From the NCBI RefSeq assembly GCF_003966695.1, contig NZ_AP018828.1:271001-335000 (forward strand): a DNA stretch of 64,000 nt. Direction: 5' to 3'. The DNA is from Asticcacaulis excentricus. GTDB lineage: Bacteria; Pseudomonadota; Alphaproteobacteria; Caulobacterales; Caulobacteraceae. The notes under the pieces are model-generated. The model was not told the origin of the DNA and ran no database searches. It saw only the letters and a program-made list of their open reading frames with translations. The position numbers and the translations under genes were made by a program. Below, one piece after another: positions 51,128-60,891 of this stretch (the stretch's first letter is position 1; every line of letters begins with the position of its first letter).

Positions 51128-51142
51128 GAACATATTGCGAAC
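51128..51142 (+). promoter_or_regulatory. LexA (SOS) box of recA
   Basis: GAACATATTGCGAAC: a perfect alphaproteobacterial SOS operator, GAAC-N7-GAAC (complement GTTC-N7-GTTC), 96 bases before the recA start codon. A third GAAC follows 3 bases later (51146-51149). Confidence 0.85.
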
Positions 51143-51237
51143 TTAGAACAAATGGGGTACGGTCCTCTCAACACATTTTCGCGGACGGGGGATGGACCTT
51201 CGCCTTGGGAATCGTGGCATAGGGAAGGTCTGGAATC

Positions 51238-52308
51238 ATGTCGCAAGCGGTATTGAAACTCGTGGGAAAAGACGAAGCTGAAAAACAACGCGCGCTGGAA
51301 TCGGCGCTGGCTCAGATCGACCGTGCCTTCGGTAAGGGCTCGGTGATGAAGCTGGGCAATGCCGGCAAGGTGGTGGAGGTGGAGTCGATTTCCACCGGCT
51401 CGCTTGGCCTCGACATGGCGCTCGGTATCGGCGGCCTGCCCAAGGGGCGTGTCATCGAAATCTACGGCCCGGAATCGTCGGGTAAGACGACGCTGGCCCT
51501 GCACACGGTGGCCGAGATTCAAAAGGCGGGTGGCACGGCGGCCTTTGTCGATGCCGAACACGCGCTCGATCCCGTCTATGCCCACAAGCTGGGCGTCAAT
51601 CTGGACGATCTTCTGGTGTCGCAGCCCGATAACGGTGAACAGGCGCTGGAAATCACCGATACGCTGGTGCGGTCGGGTGCCGTCGATATCGTCGTGGTCG
51701 ATTCGGTCGCGGCCCTGACGCCCAAGGCGGAAATCGAAGGCGATATGGGCGACAGCCTGCCCGGTCTTCAGGCCCGCCTGATGTCGCAGGCCCTGCGCAA
51801 GCTGACGGCCTCGATCTCCAAATCGAAGTGCATCGTCATCTTCATCAACCAGATTCGTATGAAGATTGGCGTCATGTACGGCTCGCCCGAAACGACGACC
51901 GGCGGCAATGCGCTGAAATTCTATGCTTCGGTGCGCCTCGACATCCGCAGTATCGGCAAGATCAAGGTGCGCGACGAAATCGTCGGCAACAATGTCCGCG
52001 TCAAGGTGGTGAAGAACAAGGTCGCGCCGCCGTTCCGCGAGGTCGAATTCGACATCCTCTACGGCGAAGGTATCTCCAAGCTGGGTGAAATCCTTGATCT
52101 GGGCGTCAAGGGTGGCGTGGTCGAAAAGTCCGGCTCGTGGTTCTCGTTCAACTCGATCCGCATTGGTCAGGGCCGCGAAAATGCCCGCGACTTCCTGAAA
52201 TCCAATCCGGAAATCGCGGCGGAAATCGAAGCGCTGGTGCGCAAGAAGTCAGACGCCATTTCCGAAGAACTGCTGGGTACGCCCGAACCGGACGAAGACG
52301 GCGAATAA
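51238..52308 (+). CDS. recA: Recombinase A
   Basis: 356 residues. RecA coats single-stranded DNA, drives strand exchange and activates LexA self-cleavage. Walker A is [17 protein letters not shown] (74-90), the Walker B region is [20 protein letters not shown], followed by loop L1 [20 protein letters not shown] and loop L2 [20 protein letters not shown]. The C-terminus is acidic ([10 protein letters not shown]), as is usual. A LexA box lies upstream, so the gene should be SOS induced. Two terminator hairpins follow. Confidence 0.98.
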   Translation: MSQAVLKLVGKDEAEKQRALESALAQIDRAFGKGSVMKLGNAGKVVEVESISTGSLGLDMALGIGGLPKGRVIEIYGPESSGKTTLALHTVAEIQKAGGTAAFVDAEHALDPVYAHKLGVNLDDLLVSQPDNGEQALEITDTLVRSGAVDIVVVDSVAALTPKAEIEGDMGDSLPGLQARLMSQALRKLTASISKSKCIVIFINQIRMKIGVMYGSPETTTGGNALKFYASVRLDIRSIGKIKVRDEIVGNNVRVKVVKNKVAPPFREVEFDILYGEGISKLGEILDLGVKGGVVEKSGSWFSFNSIRIGQGRENARDFLKSNPEIAAEIEALVRKKSDAISEELLGTPEPDEDGE

Positions 52309-52314
52309 AACCTG

Positions 52315-52337
52315 AAACCCGCGTGGGGTGCGGGTTT
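52315..52337 (+). terminator. First terminator hairpin after recA
   Basis: AAACCCGC pairs with GCGGGTTT around GTGGGGT, followed by T. It starts 6 bases after the recA stop codon. Confidence 0.65.
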
Positions 52338-52362
52338 TCAGACCGCCTGCCTTCCCTACGTG

Positions 52363-52395
52363 AACACCCCGGTCTTGTGATCGGGGTGTTTCTTT
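52363..52395 (+). terminator. Second terminator hairpin after recA
   Basis: AACACCCCG pairs with CGGGGTGTT around a ten-base loop and is followed by TCTTTTT, a standard Rho-independent terminator. Confidence 0.8.
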
Positions 52396-52514
52396 TTGTC
52401 CTGACACGTCAGAAAAATACCTGCGTTGGCGCAAAGGTCTTTGCGCAAATACCCAAGCCCTCTATATACGGCTGAAAATCGTCCTGTGGTGCGGTGTTTA
52501 ACCGTCGGAGTCCC

Positions 52515-55181
52515 ATGCCTTCCTTAAATCAGATCCGTCAGACCTTCCTGGATTACTTCGCCAAGAACGACCATGAGATCGTGTCGTCTTCGTCGCTGGT
52601 GCCGCATAACGACCCGACGCTGATGTTCACCAATGCGGGCATGGTGCAGTTCAAGAACGTCTTTACGGGGGCCGAAACCCGTCCGTACAAGCGCGCCACC
52701 ACCTCACAAAAGGTCGTGCGCGCTGGCGGCAAGCACAATGATCTGGACAATGTCGGCTATACGGCGCGTCACCACACCTTCTTTGAAATGCTGGGGAACT
52801 TCTCCTTCGGCGATTATTTCAAGGAACAGGCGATCAGCCACGCATGGAACCTGATCACCAGGGAATACGGTCTGCCCAAGGACCGCCTGCTGGCCACTGT
52901 CTATATCGACGACGATGAGGCCTTCAATCTGTGGAAGAAGATCGCGGGTTTCTCGGACGACCGCATCATCCGCATCGCCGGGTCTGACAATTTCTGGTCT
53001 ATGGGCGATACGGGCCCCTGCGGTCCGTGCACGGAAATCTTCTACGATCACGGCGAGCACATCTGGGGCGGCCCTCCGGGCTCTCCGGAAGAGGACGGCG
53101 ACCGCTTCGTCGAAATCTGGAACCTCGTCTTCATGCAGTTCGACCAGCAGCCGGACGGCACGCGGCTCAACCTGCCCAAGCCCTCGATCGACACCGGCAT
53201 GGGGCTTGAGCGCGTCGCGGCGGTGCTGCAAGGCGTGCACAACAATTACGATGTGGACCTGTTCAAGGCCCTGATCAGCGCCAGCGTCGAGGAAACCGGC
53301 GTCAAGGCGGAGGGTGAAGCCCTGCCGTCGCACCGCGTTATCGCCGATCACCTGCGCTCGACCTCCTTCCTGATCGCCGATGGTGTCACGCCATCGAACG
53401 AAGGCCGGGGCTATGTCCTGCGCCGCATCATGCGCCGCGCCATGCGCCACGCCTATCTGCTGGGGGCCAATGAGCCGCTGATGCCGCGTCTGGCGCCGGT
53501 TCTGGTGCGCGAGATGGGCGACCATTACGGCGAACTGAAGCGCGCCGAGGCGACCATCGTCGAAACCCTGCGTCAGGAGGAAGAGCGTTTCCGCCGCACG
53601 CTGGGCCGCGGCATGACCCTGCTGGACGAAGCGACTGCCAATCTGAAAAACGGTGACATGCTGGAAGGCGAAGTGGCCTTCAAGCTCTACGACACCTACG
53701 GCTTCCCGCTCGACCTGACGCAGGACGCCATCCGCGCCAAGGGCTTAAGCGTCAATGTTGCCGGTTTCGAAGCGGCGATGGAAGAACAGAAGCAGCGCGG
53801 CCGTGCCAACTGGAAGGGCTCCGGCGAAACCTCCGTTCAGGCCGAATGGTTCTCGATCCGCGATCAGGCCGGGGCGTCGGAATTTGTCGGTTATGAGCAC
53901 CTTTCGACCCAGTCGCACGCCCGCGTCATCGTCCGAGATGGCGAGTCGGTTAGCGAAGGTCTGGTCGGTGAGCGCTTGCAGGTCGTCTTCGACCGCACGG
54001 CCTTTTATCCGGAAGGCGGCGGGCAGGCGGGCGATACCGGTACGCTGCATTGGGCCGGGGGCGAAGGCCGCGTGCTCGATACGCAAAAGCAGGCCGGTGA
54101 CCTGATCGTGCATGATGTTGAAATCACCGAAGGCGTTCTGGCGGTCGGCGACATGGTCCATCTGCACGTCGATGGGTCCAAGCGTCAGACGACAAAGTCC
54201 AACCATTCCGCCGCCCACCTGCTGCACGCGGCGCTGAAAAATGTCCTGGGGCCGCACGTCGCGCAAAAGGGGCAACTGGTCGATGCCGAGCGGATGCGCT
54301 TCGACTTCAGCCACGGCGCGCCCGTCTCGCCCGAAGAGATCGAGCGCATTGAAGCCGAGGTCAATGCCGTTATCCTGCAAAACGAGGCGGCGACGACGAA
54401 GATGATGGCCCCCGCTGAGGCGATCGAAGCCGGGGCGGTGGCGCTGTTCGGTGAAAAATACGGCGATGAGGTCCGTGTCCTCAGCCTCGGTCACGCGCTT
54501 GATGGCGAGGACAAGGGCTATTCGGTCGAACTGTGTGGCGGCACCCACGTGTCGCGCACGGGCGATATCGCCCTGTTCAAGATTATTTCCGAAAGCGGCA
54601 TCGCCGCCGGGGTGCGCCGTATCGAAGCCTTTACCGGCGAAGCGGCGCGTCAGTATCTGCTGGAGCAGGCGGGCGTCGCGCGTTCGCTGGCCGATCAGTT
54701 CAAGGTGCCGGTGGCGCAGGTGTCGGCGCGCGTCGAAGCGCTGGTCAACGACCGCAAGCGCCTCGAAAAAGAGCTGGCCGAAGCCAAGCGCGCCCTGGCC
54801 GTTGGTGGCGGCGGAGCGGCGTCTGGTCCGGAAGAGATCAATGGCGTCAAGGTGATCGCCCGCGTTCTCGATGGCGTGGGTGGCAAGGATCTGCGTCCGC
54901 TGGCCGAAGACTTCAAAAAGCAGATTGGTTCCGGTATTGTCTATTTGGTTGGTCAGCTTGATGGAAAAGCAGCAAATACCGCAGTGGTCACGCCCGACTT
55001 AGTTTCGACCTTCGACGCAGTAGAATTGGCAAGACATGGAGTCTTGGTCATGGGAGGGCAAGGTGCAGGTGGAAAGCGTGATTTTGCTCAAGGGGGAGCT
55101 CCGGATGCTTCTAGAGCGGGTGAAAGCGTAGATGCAATCAGAAAATTTATTCAAAATAAAACCGCCAGTGAGGGCGCGTGA
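52515..55181 (+). CDS. alaS: Alanyl-tRNA synthetase
   Basis: 888 residues, class II synthetase charging tRNA-Ala, with editing and oligomerisation domains. The N-terminus [20 protein letters not shown], motif 2 ([20 protein letters not shown]), [16 protein letters not shown] and [13 protein letters not shown] build the catalytic part. [17 protein letters not shown] and [13 protein letters not shown] form the zinc-dependent editing domain; a Gly-rich linker (VGGGGAASG) leads to the C-terminal domain. The last 240 bases (from about 54935) switch to AT-rich codons (AGA, GCA, TTA, GGA) quite unlike the rest of the gene. The ATG at 52515 is preferred over a GTG at 52494. Confidence 0.97.
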   Translation: MPSLNQIRQTFLDYFAKNDHEIVSSSSLVPHNDPTLMFTNAGMVQFKNVFTGAETRPYKRATTSQKVVRAGGKHNDLDNVGYTARHHTFFEMLGNFSFGDYFKEQAISHAWNLITREYGLPKDRLLATVYIDDDEAFNLWKKIAGFSDDRIIRIAGSDNFWSMGDTGPCGPCTEIFYDHGEHIWGGPPGSPEEDGDRFVEIWNLVFMQFDQQPDGTRLNLPKPSIDTGMGLERVAAVLQGVHNNYDVDLFKALISASVEETGVKAEGEALPSHRVIADHLRSTSFLIADGVTPSNEGRGYVLRRIMRRAMRHAYLLGANEPLMPRLAPVLVREMGDHYGELKRAEATIVETLRQEEERFRRTLGRGMTLLDEATANLKNGDMLEGEVAFKLYDTYGFPLDLTQDAIRAKGLSVNVAGFEAAMEEQKQRGRANWKGSGETSVQAEWFSIRDQAGASEFVGYEHLSTQSHARVIVRDGESVSEGLVGERLQVVFDRTAFYPEGGGQAGDTGTLHWAGGEGRVLDTQKQAGDLIVHDVEITEGVLAVGDMVHLHVDGSKRQTTKSNHSAAHLLHAALKNVLGPHVAQKGQLVDAERMRFDFSHGAPVSPEEIERIEAEVNAVILQNEAATTKMMAPAEAIEAGAVALFGEKYGDEVRVLSLGHALDGEDKGYSVELCGGTHVSRTGDIALFKIISESGIAAGVRRIEAFTGEAARQYLLEQAGVARSLADQFKVPVAQVSARVEALVNDRKRLEKELAEAKRALAVGGGGAASGPEEINGVKVIARVLDGVGGKDLRPLAEDFKKQIGSGIVYLVGQLDGKAANTAVVTPDLVSTFDAVELARHGVLVMGGQGAGGKRDFAQGGAPDASRAGESVDAIRKFIQNKTASEGA

Positions 55182-55208
55182 TCTAATTCACCTATCTGGT
55201 AATGTCTC

Positions 55209-55238
55209 AAGGCCGTCCGATCGCGGGCGGCCTTTTTT
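55209..55238 (+). terminator. Rho-independent terminator after alaS
   Basis: AAGGCCGTCCGATCGCGGGCGG pairs as AAGGCCG with CGGCCTT around a twelve-base loop and is followed by TTTT. It lies 28 bases after the alaS stop. Confidence 0.75.
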
Positions 55239-55298
55239 ACATTTGCCGATTGCTTTGCGGGCCTCCCCTATGCTGCAATCCTTCCAAAGGAGAGCCGC

Positions 55299-56075
55299 AT
55301 GGATCGCTTGAAGGATAAGGTGGCGCTGGTGACCGGAGGCGCGCAGGGTATCGGCAAGGCTATTGTGTGCAGCTTTGCCGCTGAAGGGGCGCGGGTCATC
55401 ATCGCCGATATCGACCCCCGTGAAGGCGAGGCACTGGCGGCGGAGCTGCCCGGTGCGGCGTTCCGCCGACTCGATGTCGCTGATGAAGCGCAATGGATCG
55501 CCGTCCTCGATTCGGTGGTGGCCGATTTCGGCCGGCTGGACGTTCTGGTCAATAATGCGGGCATTACCGGGCGCGCCGATGCCAAAAATGATCCCGAACA
55601 CACCACGCTTGAAGACTGGCGGCGGGTGATGACGGTCAATACGGACGGTGTGTTTCTGGGCTGCAAGCACGCGATTCGCGTGATGCGCCCGAATCGCACC
55701 GGTTCGATCATCAATATGTCGTCGCGCTCAGGGCTGGTCGGCATTCCGCATCAGGCGGCCTATGCGGCCTCGAAAGCCGCTGTGCGCAATCACACCAAGA
55801 CGGTGGCGCTTTATTGTGCGGAGGAGGGGCTGAATATCCGCTGCAATTCGGTGCATCCGGCGGCGATTCTGACGCCGATGTGGGAGGCCATGCTTAAGGA
55901 CGAAGCCGATAAGGAAAAGGTCGCCGCCGGGACGCCGCTGCACCGATTCGGGCGACCGGATGAGGTGGCCGCCGTCGTGCTGCTTCTGGCCTCGGATGAA
56001 GCCACCTTCATCACCGGTTCGGAATTCAACATCGACGGCGGCGTTCTGGCGGGTACGGCGGCTTCGCCTAAGTAG
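55299..56075 (+). CDS. Short-chain dehydrogenase/reductase
   Basis: 258 residues of the classical SDR family. The cofactor loop is ALVTGGAQGIGKAIV (TGxxxGxG), with NNAG in DVLVNNAGITGRAD, the catalytic Ser in INMSSRSG and the YxxxK in AYAASKAAVRNHT. An Asp (IIADIDPR) after the second strand favours NAD(H) over NADP(H). The substrate cannot be named; glucose, ribitol or 3-hydroxy compounds are all possible for this subgroup. GGAGAG precedes the ATG. It stands alone between alaS and the convergent GDT1-family gene. Confidence 0.88.
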   Translation: MDRLKDKVALVTGGAQGIGKAIVCSFAAEGARVIIADIDPREGEALAAELPGAAFRRLDVADEAQWIAVLDSVVADFGRLDVLVNNAGITGRADAKNDPEHTTLEDWRRVMTVNTDGVFLGCKHAIRVMRPNRTGSIINMSSRSGLVGIPHQAAYAASKAAVRNHTKTVALYCAEEGLNIRCNSVHPAAILTPMWEAMLKDEADKEKVAAGTPLHRFGRPDEVAAVVLLLASDEATFITGSEFNIDGGVLAGTAASPK

Positions 56076-56077
56076 TT

Positions 56078-56647
56078 TTAACTCTTAAAGATTTGCCAGA
56101 ACGAATAGAGACCGATGGCGATAAACAACCCGGACGCCACGTAGCGCACGATCTTCATCGGCACGACCTTCAGCACCTTGTCGCCGAACAGAACCGCCGG
56201 GACATTGGCCAGCATCATACCGAAGGTGGTGCCGAGCACGACCCAGGCAAAGGCGTTTTCGTACTTGGCCCCCAGAAACACCGTGGCCACCTGCGTCTTG
56301 TCGCCCATTTCGGCCAGGAAGAAGGCGATCAGGGTGGTGAGGAAGGGGCCGTAATCCTTTTTGGGAGCCTCATCGTCGTCCATCTTGTCCGGAATCAGGA
56401 TCCACAGACCGAGCGCGATAAAGGCAATGGCGACGATCCACGGCATGTAGGTGGTCAGGGCCAGTCCGGAGACAAAATGCCCGACCCCGGCGGCCAGCGC
56501 GTGATTCGCCACCGTGGCGATGAAGATGCCCCAGATAATCGGTATGGATTTGTGATAGCGCGCGGCCAGAATCAGGGCCAGCAACTGCGTCTTGTCGCCG
56601 ATTTCGGAAAAGGCGACGAGGGCGGTCGAATTGAGGAAGGCGTCCAC
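56078..56647 (-). CDS. GDT1/TMEM165-family (UPF0016) cation transporter
   Basis: 189 residues, two copies of a three-helix unit each bearing the E-x-G-D-K-(T/S) motif: VAFSEIGDKTQLLALILAAR and FFLAEMGDKTQVATVFLGAK. Members exchange Mn2+ or Ca2+ for protons and help manganese export. A GTG at 56647 (read as Met, giving VDAFLNSTALVAFSEIG) is preferred over a longer start at 56701, which adds residues not seen in the family. Between the units lies an acidic loop (PDKMDDDEAPKKDYG). I looked in the leader for a manganese riboswitch and found no convincing match. Confidence 0.85.
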   Translation of the reverse strand: MDAFLNSTALVAFSEIGDKTQLLALILAARYHKSIPIIWGIFIATVANHALAAGVGHFVSGLALTTYMPWIVAIAFIALGLWILIPDKMDDDEAPKKDYGPFLTTLIAFFLAEMGDKTQVATVFLGAKYENAFAWVVLGTTFGMMLANVPAVLFGDKVLKVVPMKIVRYVASGLFIAIGLYSFWQIFKS

Positions 56648-56855
56648 GGTAAAATCTTGTCTGTGACCGGCCAGGTTCTGACACACAACGACGTGCTTCA
56701 CCGCGGCCAGTCACTTATGGCGGCAAGGCAGGTCGTCGGTCTCACCTGTTTCGATTACGCCATGTCCATGCCGGACAAGTGTGTTGACGTAATCCGCCTG
56801 AAAAACACTCAGGCGCGGTTACTCCCCGAAGGAACGCGGGCTTGATAGACGCGGC

Positions 56856-57779
56856 TCACAGGTGAGTCAAGAGGAGCGCCAGACCCGACAGGGTAAACAA
56901 TGAGATGACCGTCGATTGGGCGATGGACACCGCCGCGCCTTCGTACCACAGGCCGTACATGCGCGCCTGAATGAAGACACTGACCGCTGTGGGGCAGGCT
57001 GACAGGAAGACGGCGATCTTCCACATCAATGGCGGCGCGCCGAACAGGTGCATGGCAACGGCCATCACGGCGGGGGCCAGAAGCAGCTTGCCCGCCACGG
57101 CAGTGGCGGTCACGGGCGTAACAGAGCGTAACGTTTTCAAAGGCATAAGCCCCAGCATCCCGCCTAATGCCACCAGAGCCACCGGCACGGACGAGCGGCC
57201 CAGTATGTCGAGCATCTGATCGAACATCGGCGGAATCTTCACCCCGGCCAGCATCAGCCCGACCCCCAGCAGTGACCCCAGCACGGTGGGGTTCTGCATC
57301 GTGCGTTTGAGCGCCAGACCTATGCCGTGGCCCGACGCGACCGACAGGCCGGCGCAGCCGATAAAAAACAGAATCAAAAAATCAGCGACAAACAGCAGCG
57401 GGGCCACCTGCATGACCTGCGGCCCCAGAAGCCCGGTCAGAATGGGCAGGCCCAGAAAGGCGCTGTTGGAAATGAAGGCGGCCATGCCGGCGCCGGTGGC
57501 TTCGCCGCGTGTGGCGCCGAAACGCCGGGCGGCCAGCAGGCAAAGCCCCGACGATACGGCGAAAGCCAGCGCATAGACGCCCAGCCAGCCCACATGCAGC
57601 GCATCGGGTCGCGGCAGATTGGCAAAGGCGTGGATCAGATAGGCGGGAAAGCCCAGCCAGTAGAAATAGGCGCTTAGGCCATCCAGCCCTTCGGATTTCA
57701 GTCGCCCGGTGCGCGCCAGAAGCACCCCCAGTCCGACAAAGGCAAAAAACAGCAGAACGCGGCTCAGGGTTTCCAGCAT
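56856..57779 (-). CDS. AEC family transporter (second paralogue)
   Basis: 307 residues with about ten membrane segments; VLLFFAFVGLGVLLARTGRL near the N-terminus, AFISNSAFLGLPILTGLLGP in the middle (with the FxNxxFLGxPI-type motif of the family) and LSACPTAVSVFIQARMYGLW near the end. Related to, but clearly diverged from, the protein at 18215-19159. Organic-anion efflux is the family role; substrate unknown. Minus strand, upstream of the GDT1 gene with a 208-base gap, so probably separately transcribed. Confidence 0.85.
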   Translation of the reverse strand: MLETLSRVLLFFAFVGLGVLLARTGRLKSEGLDGLSAYFYWLGFPAYLIHAFANLPRPDALHVGWLGVYALAFAVSSGLCLLAARRFGATRGEATGAGMAAFISNSAFLGLPILTGLLGPQVMQVAPLLFVADFLILFFIGCAGLSVASGHGIGLALKRTMQNPTVLGSLLGVGLMLAGVKIPPMFDQMLDILGRSSVPVALVALGGMLGLMPLKTLRSVTPVTATAVAGKLLLAPAVMAVAMHLFGAPPLMWKIAVFLSACPTAVSVFIQARMYGLWYEGAAVSIAQSTVISLFTLSGLALLLTHL

Positions 57780-57817
57780 GGCAGCGCTTTACGCCCTGTC
57801 AGGGGGTAAGAAAAGCC

Positions 57818-58423
57818 CTATTTGTCGGGACCGAAATCGCTGCTAGCCGAGGCTGAGGCGGCCGCTTCGGCTTCCGGATTGGGCAGGCCGATATGCGTCA
57901 CCTGCCAGGTGAACAGGCCCTTGCGCTTCAGCGTGAACACCGTCGTGCCGATGTCGGGCTGCTTTACCCCCAGACGCGCGCGGTCAATGCTCCAGTAAAG
58001 GACGGTGGGCAGGGGCGGTTTGGGCGCAAATTCGCGCGGTTCGACCACATTGGCGTCTTTGCCCGCCCCGTAGGACAGGGCCAGCAGGGCCTTGGCCGTC
58101 AGGTACGAATTGACGTCGATCACGGGTTGTTTGGGGGCGGGCGCGGTCAGGTCGGTAATGGCGCGGCCGATGGCCCCCAGCGGGTCCTTCATGACATTGG
58201 GCGCGGGAGCGTCGGCGGTCGTCGTGCCCTTGGCATCGGCCCACAACTGCGCCTTGAGACTGGTGCGCACGTCGTCAAAGGCCACCAGTTCCGACAGGCT
58301 CTGGATGTCCTCGGACTCCGCTGCTGAACGCAGGTCGTAAAAGGCCCAGACCGGGCCGATGGCAAAACCGAACAGGGCGGCCAGAGCGGCGACGATGATG
58401 GCGATGGATAAGGTCTTGAACAC
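57818..58423 (-). CDS. DUF2939 family protein
   Basis: 201 residues. One N-terminal membrane anchor or signal segment (LSIAIIVAALAALFGFAIGP) is followed by VWAFYDLRSAAESEDIQSLS and LVAFDDVRTSLKAQL, the DUF2939 hallmark. The middle is Ala/Pro rich; YWSIDRARLGVKQPDIGTTV and FTLKRKGLFTWQVTHIGLP near the end are beta-rich. Function unknown; it faces the periplasm. It precedes the AEC gene on the same strand with a 38-base gap, so the two may be cotranscribed. Confidence 0.85.
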   Translation of the reverse strand: MFKTLSIAIIVAALAALFGFAIGPVWAFYDLRSAAESEDIQSLSELVAFDDVRTSLKAQLWADAKGTTTADAPAPNVMKDPLGAIGRAITDLTAPAPKQPVIDVNSYLTAKALLALSYGAGKDANVVEPREFAPKPPLPTVLYWSIDRARLGVKQPDIGTTVFTLKRKGLFTWQVTHIGLPNPEAEAAASASASSDFGPDK

Positions 58424-58516
58424 GCGGACAGTTCCCCCTGAAGGCGCTGAAAAACAGGGTTAACACGAAAATAACGCCCTGTCGCGCCCCGTCCGACGAT
58501 TCGCGTCAGACTGTGG

Positions 58517-59563
58517 CTAAACCGCCTGACCCGTGATCAGCCGGTGCACAAAGGTGAGTTTGTTGCGCACGGTGGGCGTCAGGATAAACGGATAGAGCGG
58601 CCGCTCGCCCATGGCGTTATGGATCGAGTTGATCGCCAGACTGAGCGGCACCCAGGCCTCGGCCAGACGCTCAAAGTCCGTGACGCGATAGGGCTTGAAA
58701 TCGACCTCGGCCGCGACACCTTCGTCGGCCTTGGTCTTGATGGTCATGCCATAATAGTGAGCGGTTTCAAGGGCATCGGTAATGTGCAGCACGTGGGCGA
58801 AGGTTTCGGCAAAGTCCTCCCACGGGTGCATCGAGGCATAGGCGCTGATATAGCTGTCGGCCCAGAAGGGGGGCGGCCCTTCGGCATAGTGGCGCTCGAT
58901 AGAGGCCTGATAATCGGCTTCGTCGTCACCAAAAACCGCACGGCAGGCATCAAGTTTACCGGCGTCGCGCACCAGCCGGTTCCAGAGGAAATGCCCGCAT
59001 TCGTGGCGAAAATGGCCGAGCAGGGTGCGATAGGGCTCACCCATCTGGCTGCGCACGCTTTCGCGTACGGCGTCGTCGGCTTCGGCGGCGCGGATGGAGA
59101 TGATGCCCTCATCGTGGCCGGTCATGGCGCTGTGGAAGGTGCCGTCCGGGGCCTGTTCGTCCTCCAGATAGTCGAAAACGAGCCCCCCGTCCGGGTCTTC
59201 GCTGCGGTCGGGAGCGGGCAGGTCCCATTTGAGGAAGGCGTAAAACAGCCGGTGCTGGGCGTCGATAATGCGCCGGAACCGATCGAGATCGTTGGGGATC
59301 AGGCGGTTGTGGCGGCAGGCGCGGCAATAGGCCGAGCCATCCCCTTCGGGCACCAGCCAGTTGCACACATCCGTCGCGGCATTGGCGCAGAAGCGATAGC
59401 GGTCGCCGCCATTGACCGGTTGCCAGCGGTCGTCGCCTGCGGGCCTCAGGGCGTGCAGGTCACGGCTGTTCGGCGAAAAACCCAACCGCGTCCCGCAACT
59501 GACGCAGGCGCGGTTATGGAAAAACAGGGTATTGCCGCATTGGGCGCAGGTAAACAGCTTCAT
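58517..59563 (-). CDS. Putative zinc-binding metallopeptidase with zinc-ribbon N-terminus
   Basis: 348 residues. The N-terminus MKLFTCAQCGNTLFFHNRAC with VSCGTRLGF is a four-Cys zinc ribbon; a second Cys cluster is at RFCANAATDVCNWL and YCRACRHNRL. The C-terminal peptidase region has TLLGHFRHECGHFLWNRLV, a HExxH zinc motif, and AYASMHPWEDFAETFAHVLH with the further Glu and His. It matches the DUF2248/zinc-binding metallo-peptidase family; substrate unknown. A 44-base palindromic repeat ends 4 bases upstream of the ATG, and no ribosome-binding site is visible between. Confidence 0.88.
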   Translation of the reverse strand: MKLFTCAQCGNTLFFHNRACVSCGTRLGFSPNSRDLHALRPAGDDRWQPVNGGDRYRFCANAATDVCNWLVPEGDGSAYCRACRHNRLIPNDLDRFRRIIDAQHRLFYAFLKWDLPAPDRSEDPDGGLVFDYLEDEQAPDGTFHSAMTGHDEGIISIRAAEADDAVRESVRSQMGEPYRTLLGHFRHECGHFLWNRLVRDAGKLDACRAVFGDDEADYQASIERHYAEGPPPFWADSYISAYASMHPWEDFAETFAHVLHITDALETAHYYGMTIKTKADEGVAAEVDFKPYRVTDFERLAEAWVPLSLAINSIHNAMGERPLYPFILTPTVRNKLTFVHRLITGQAV

Positions 59564-59567
59564 GAAA

Positions 59568-59611
59568 GCGCATTCCGAAAAGTGTGAAACGGTTTTCGGA
59601 GCCAAATGCGC
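59568..59611. repeat. 44-base palindromic repeat in the metallopeptidase leader
   Basis: GCGCATT-CCGAAAA-GTGTGAAACGG-TTTTCGG-AGCCA-AATGCGC, the same architecture as 43604-43647, followed in both cases by a GACA-rich stretch. In the transcript of the metallopeptidase gene it would form a hairpin ending 4 bases before the start codon. Confidence 0.75.
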
Positions 59612-59710
59612 GACAGAATAGTTAGATCGGGCTCCTGTGCCGCGACCCTAATGCAGCGGTTGTAAGTGCGAAAGGGTGCGCCGCCGGCCCCGTGCAAAGG
59701 GCCGGTAAGG

Positions 59711-60766
59711 CTATTTCCCTTGCCACACGCCCGGATGGGCGTCGATCCAGCCCTGTATCAGGCCGGCAATTTTTCGATCATCGGCCAGCGACGGATGATA
59801 GTGGCAGCCGCCAAAGTCCAGTCCGTCGAAAAACAGCGTGTCGAGGCGCGTTTCACCGCCGTCTTTCAGCGTTTTGGCCACCTGAGAAACCTGCGCGCGA
59901 ATCTCGCCATTGGCGCCGTCGGAGGCCATCAGGATGAACTGCGCCTGCGGGTTTTTAGCGCGCAGAGACTTGACGAAGGCGACATAGGTGTCGCGGTAAT
60001 CGGCTTGCAAGGCTTCGCGCGTCGTCCATTTTTCGCCCGGATTGAGCGCGGTCGAAAAATCATTGGTCCCCAGTCCGATGACGATAATCTGTGGCTGCCA
60101 GCCGGTGGCGTCGTAGGCGGTCTTACCGTCGAACAGGCTGTAAGGATAAAGTTTTGGTAGAGGATCGCCGATAAAGCCATTGTAATTGCGCACGATTCCG
60201 CGACCGGAAAAGGCGTTGACCTGATAGTCGGCCTCATAGTGTTTGGCCGTCAGCGGCCCGAAGGCCTGAGACGTGTCGGTCGTCGCCCATACCTCGTCAT
60301 TGGTACAGTCGCGCTTTGGCGAGGTATTGCCGTAACCGACGGTAAAGCTGTCACCGATAAACTCGACTTGACGCGCGCGGGCGGTCAGGGCGGCGGGCTT
60401 GTCGGCGCTGAAACCGAGGAAACGCCCGGTCTGGTCCTGCGATTCGGTGATCTTTTCGAGGCGATAGACGTCCACGGCCTTTGGGCTTTTGCTGTCGAAG
60501 CGAACCGTCGTCTGGCCGGGTTTTTCGATGACCTTCACCACCTCACCGTTGAGGTACAGCTTATAGATATTGGTGCTGTCATCGAAACTGAGGGTGACGG
60601 ATTTGGAAGTCGTCGCGGTCTCAAAATAGACGCCCGGCCATTGATGCGTATGGGCCGGGGCCGCCGTGCGTCCGCCGCTGTGCAGGGGCAGGGTGTCCGC
60701 AGAGGCGATGGCGGCGAAGCTCGTCCCCGCGAGAAGCCATCCGGCCAGCCATAGCGCCTTTGTCAT
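59711..60766 (-). CDS. SGNH/GDSL esterase, carbohydrate esterase family 2-like
   Basis: 351 residues. A signal peptide (MTKALWLAGWLLAGTSFAA) ends near ASA. A beta-rich N-terminal domain (about 30-130; WPGVYFETATTSKSVTLSFD, LYLNGEVVKVIEKPGQTTVR) precedes the SGNH hydrolase domain with the nucleophile in VEFIGDSFTVGYGN, GLGTNDFSTALN, and the His in GGCHYHPSLADDRK. Two-domain order and motifs fit CE2 acetyl-xylan or acetyl-mannan esterases. With the GH5 enzyme it points to use of plant polysaccharide. GGGAGA lies upstream of the ATG at 60766. Confidence 0.85.
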   Translation of the reverse strand: MTKALWLAGWLLAGTSFAAIASADTLPLHSGGRTAAPAHTHQWPGVYFETATTSKSVTLSFDDSTNIYKLYLNGEVVKVIEKPGQTTVRFDSKSPKAVDVYRLEKITESQDQTGRFLGFSADKPAALTARARQVEFIGDSFTVGYGNTSPKRDCTNDEVWATTDTSQAFGPLTAKHYEADYQVNAFSGRGIVRNYNGFIGDPLPKLYPYSLFDGKTAYDATGWQPQIIVIGLGTNDFSTALNPGEKWTTREALQADYRDTYVAFVKSLRAKNPQAQFILMASDGANGEIRAQVSQVAKTLKDGGETRLDTLFFDGLDFGGCHYHPSLADDRKIAGLIQGWIDAHPGVWQGK

Positions 60767-60835
60767 AATGCATCTCCCTGATTTTTGCGGCATGAAGAAT
60801 GATAGCGCTGTCACTGTCAAGACGCGCGCACAAAG

Positions 60836-60863
60836 AAAGGCCGCCCGCGAACGGACGGCCTTT
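60836..60863 (-). terminator. Terminator hairpin after icd
   Basis: AAAGGCCG pairs with CGGCCTTT, extended inward with one mismatch; on the minus strand TTTCTTTG follows. It lies 28 bases after the icd stop codon. Confidence 0.65.
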
Positions 60864-60891
60864 CATATCATACCTCAAAAGAGGCTTTAGC

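Noticed and set aside
56648..56855. Possible manganese (yybP-ykoY) riboswitch before the GDT1-family gene
   Set aside because: I looked for the conserved core bases on the minus strand and found no convincing arrangement.
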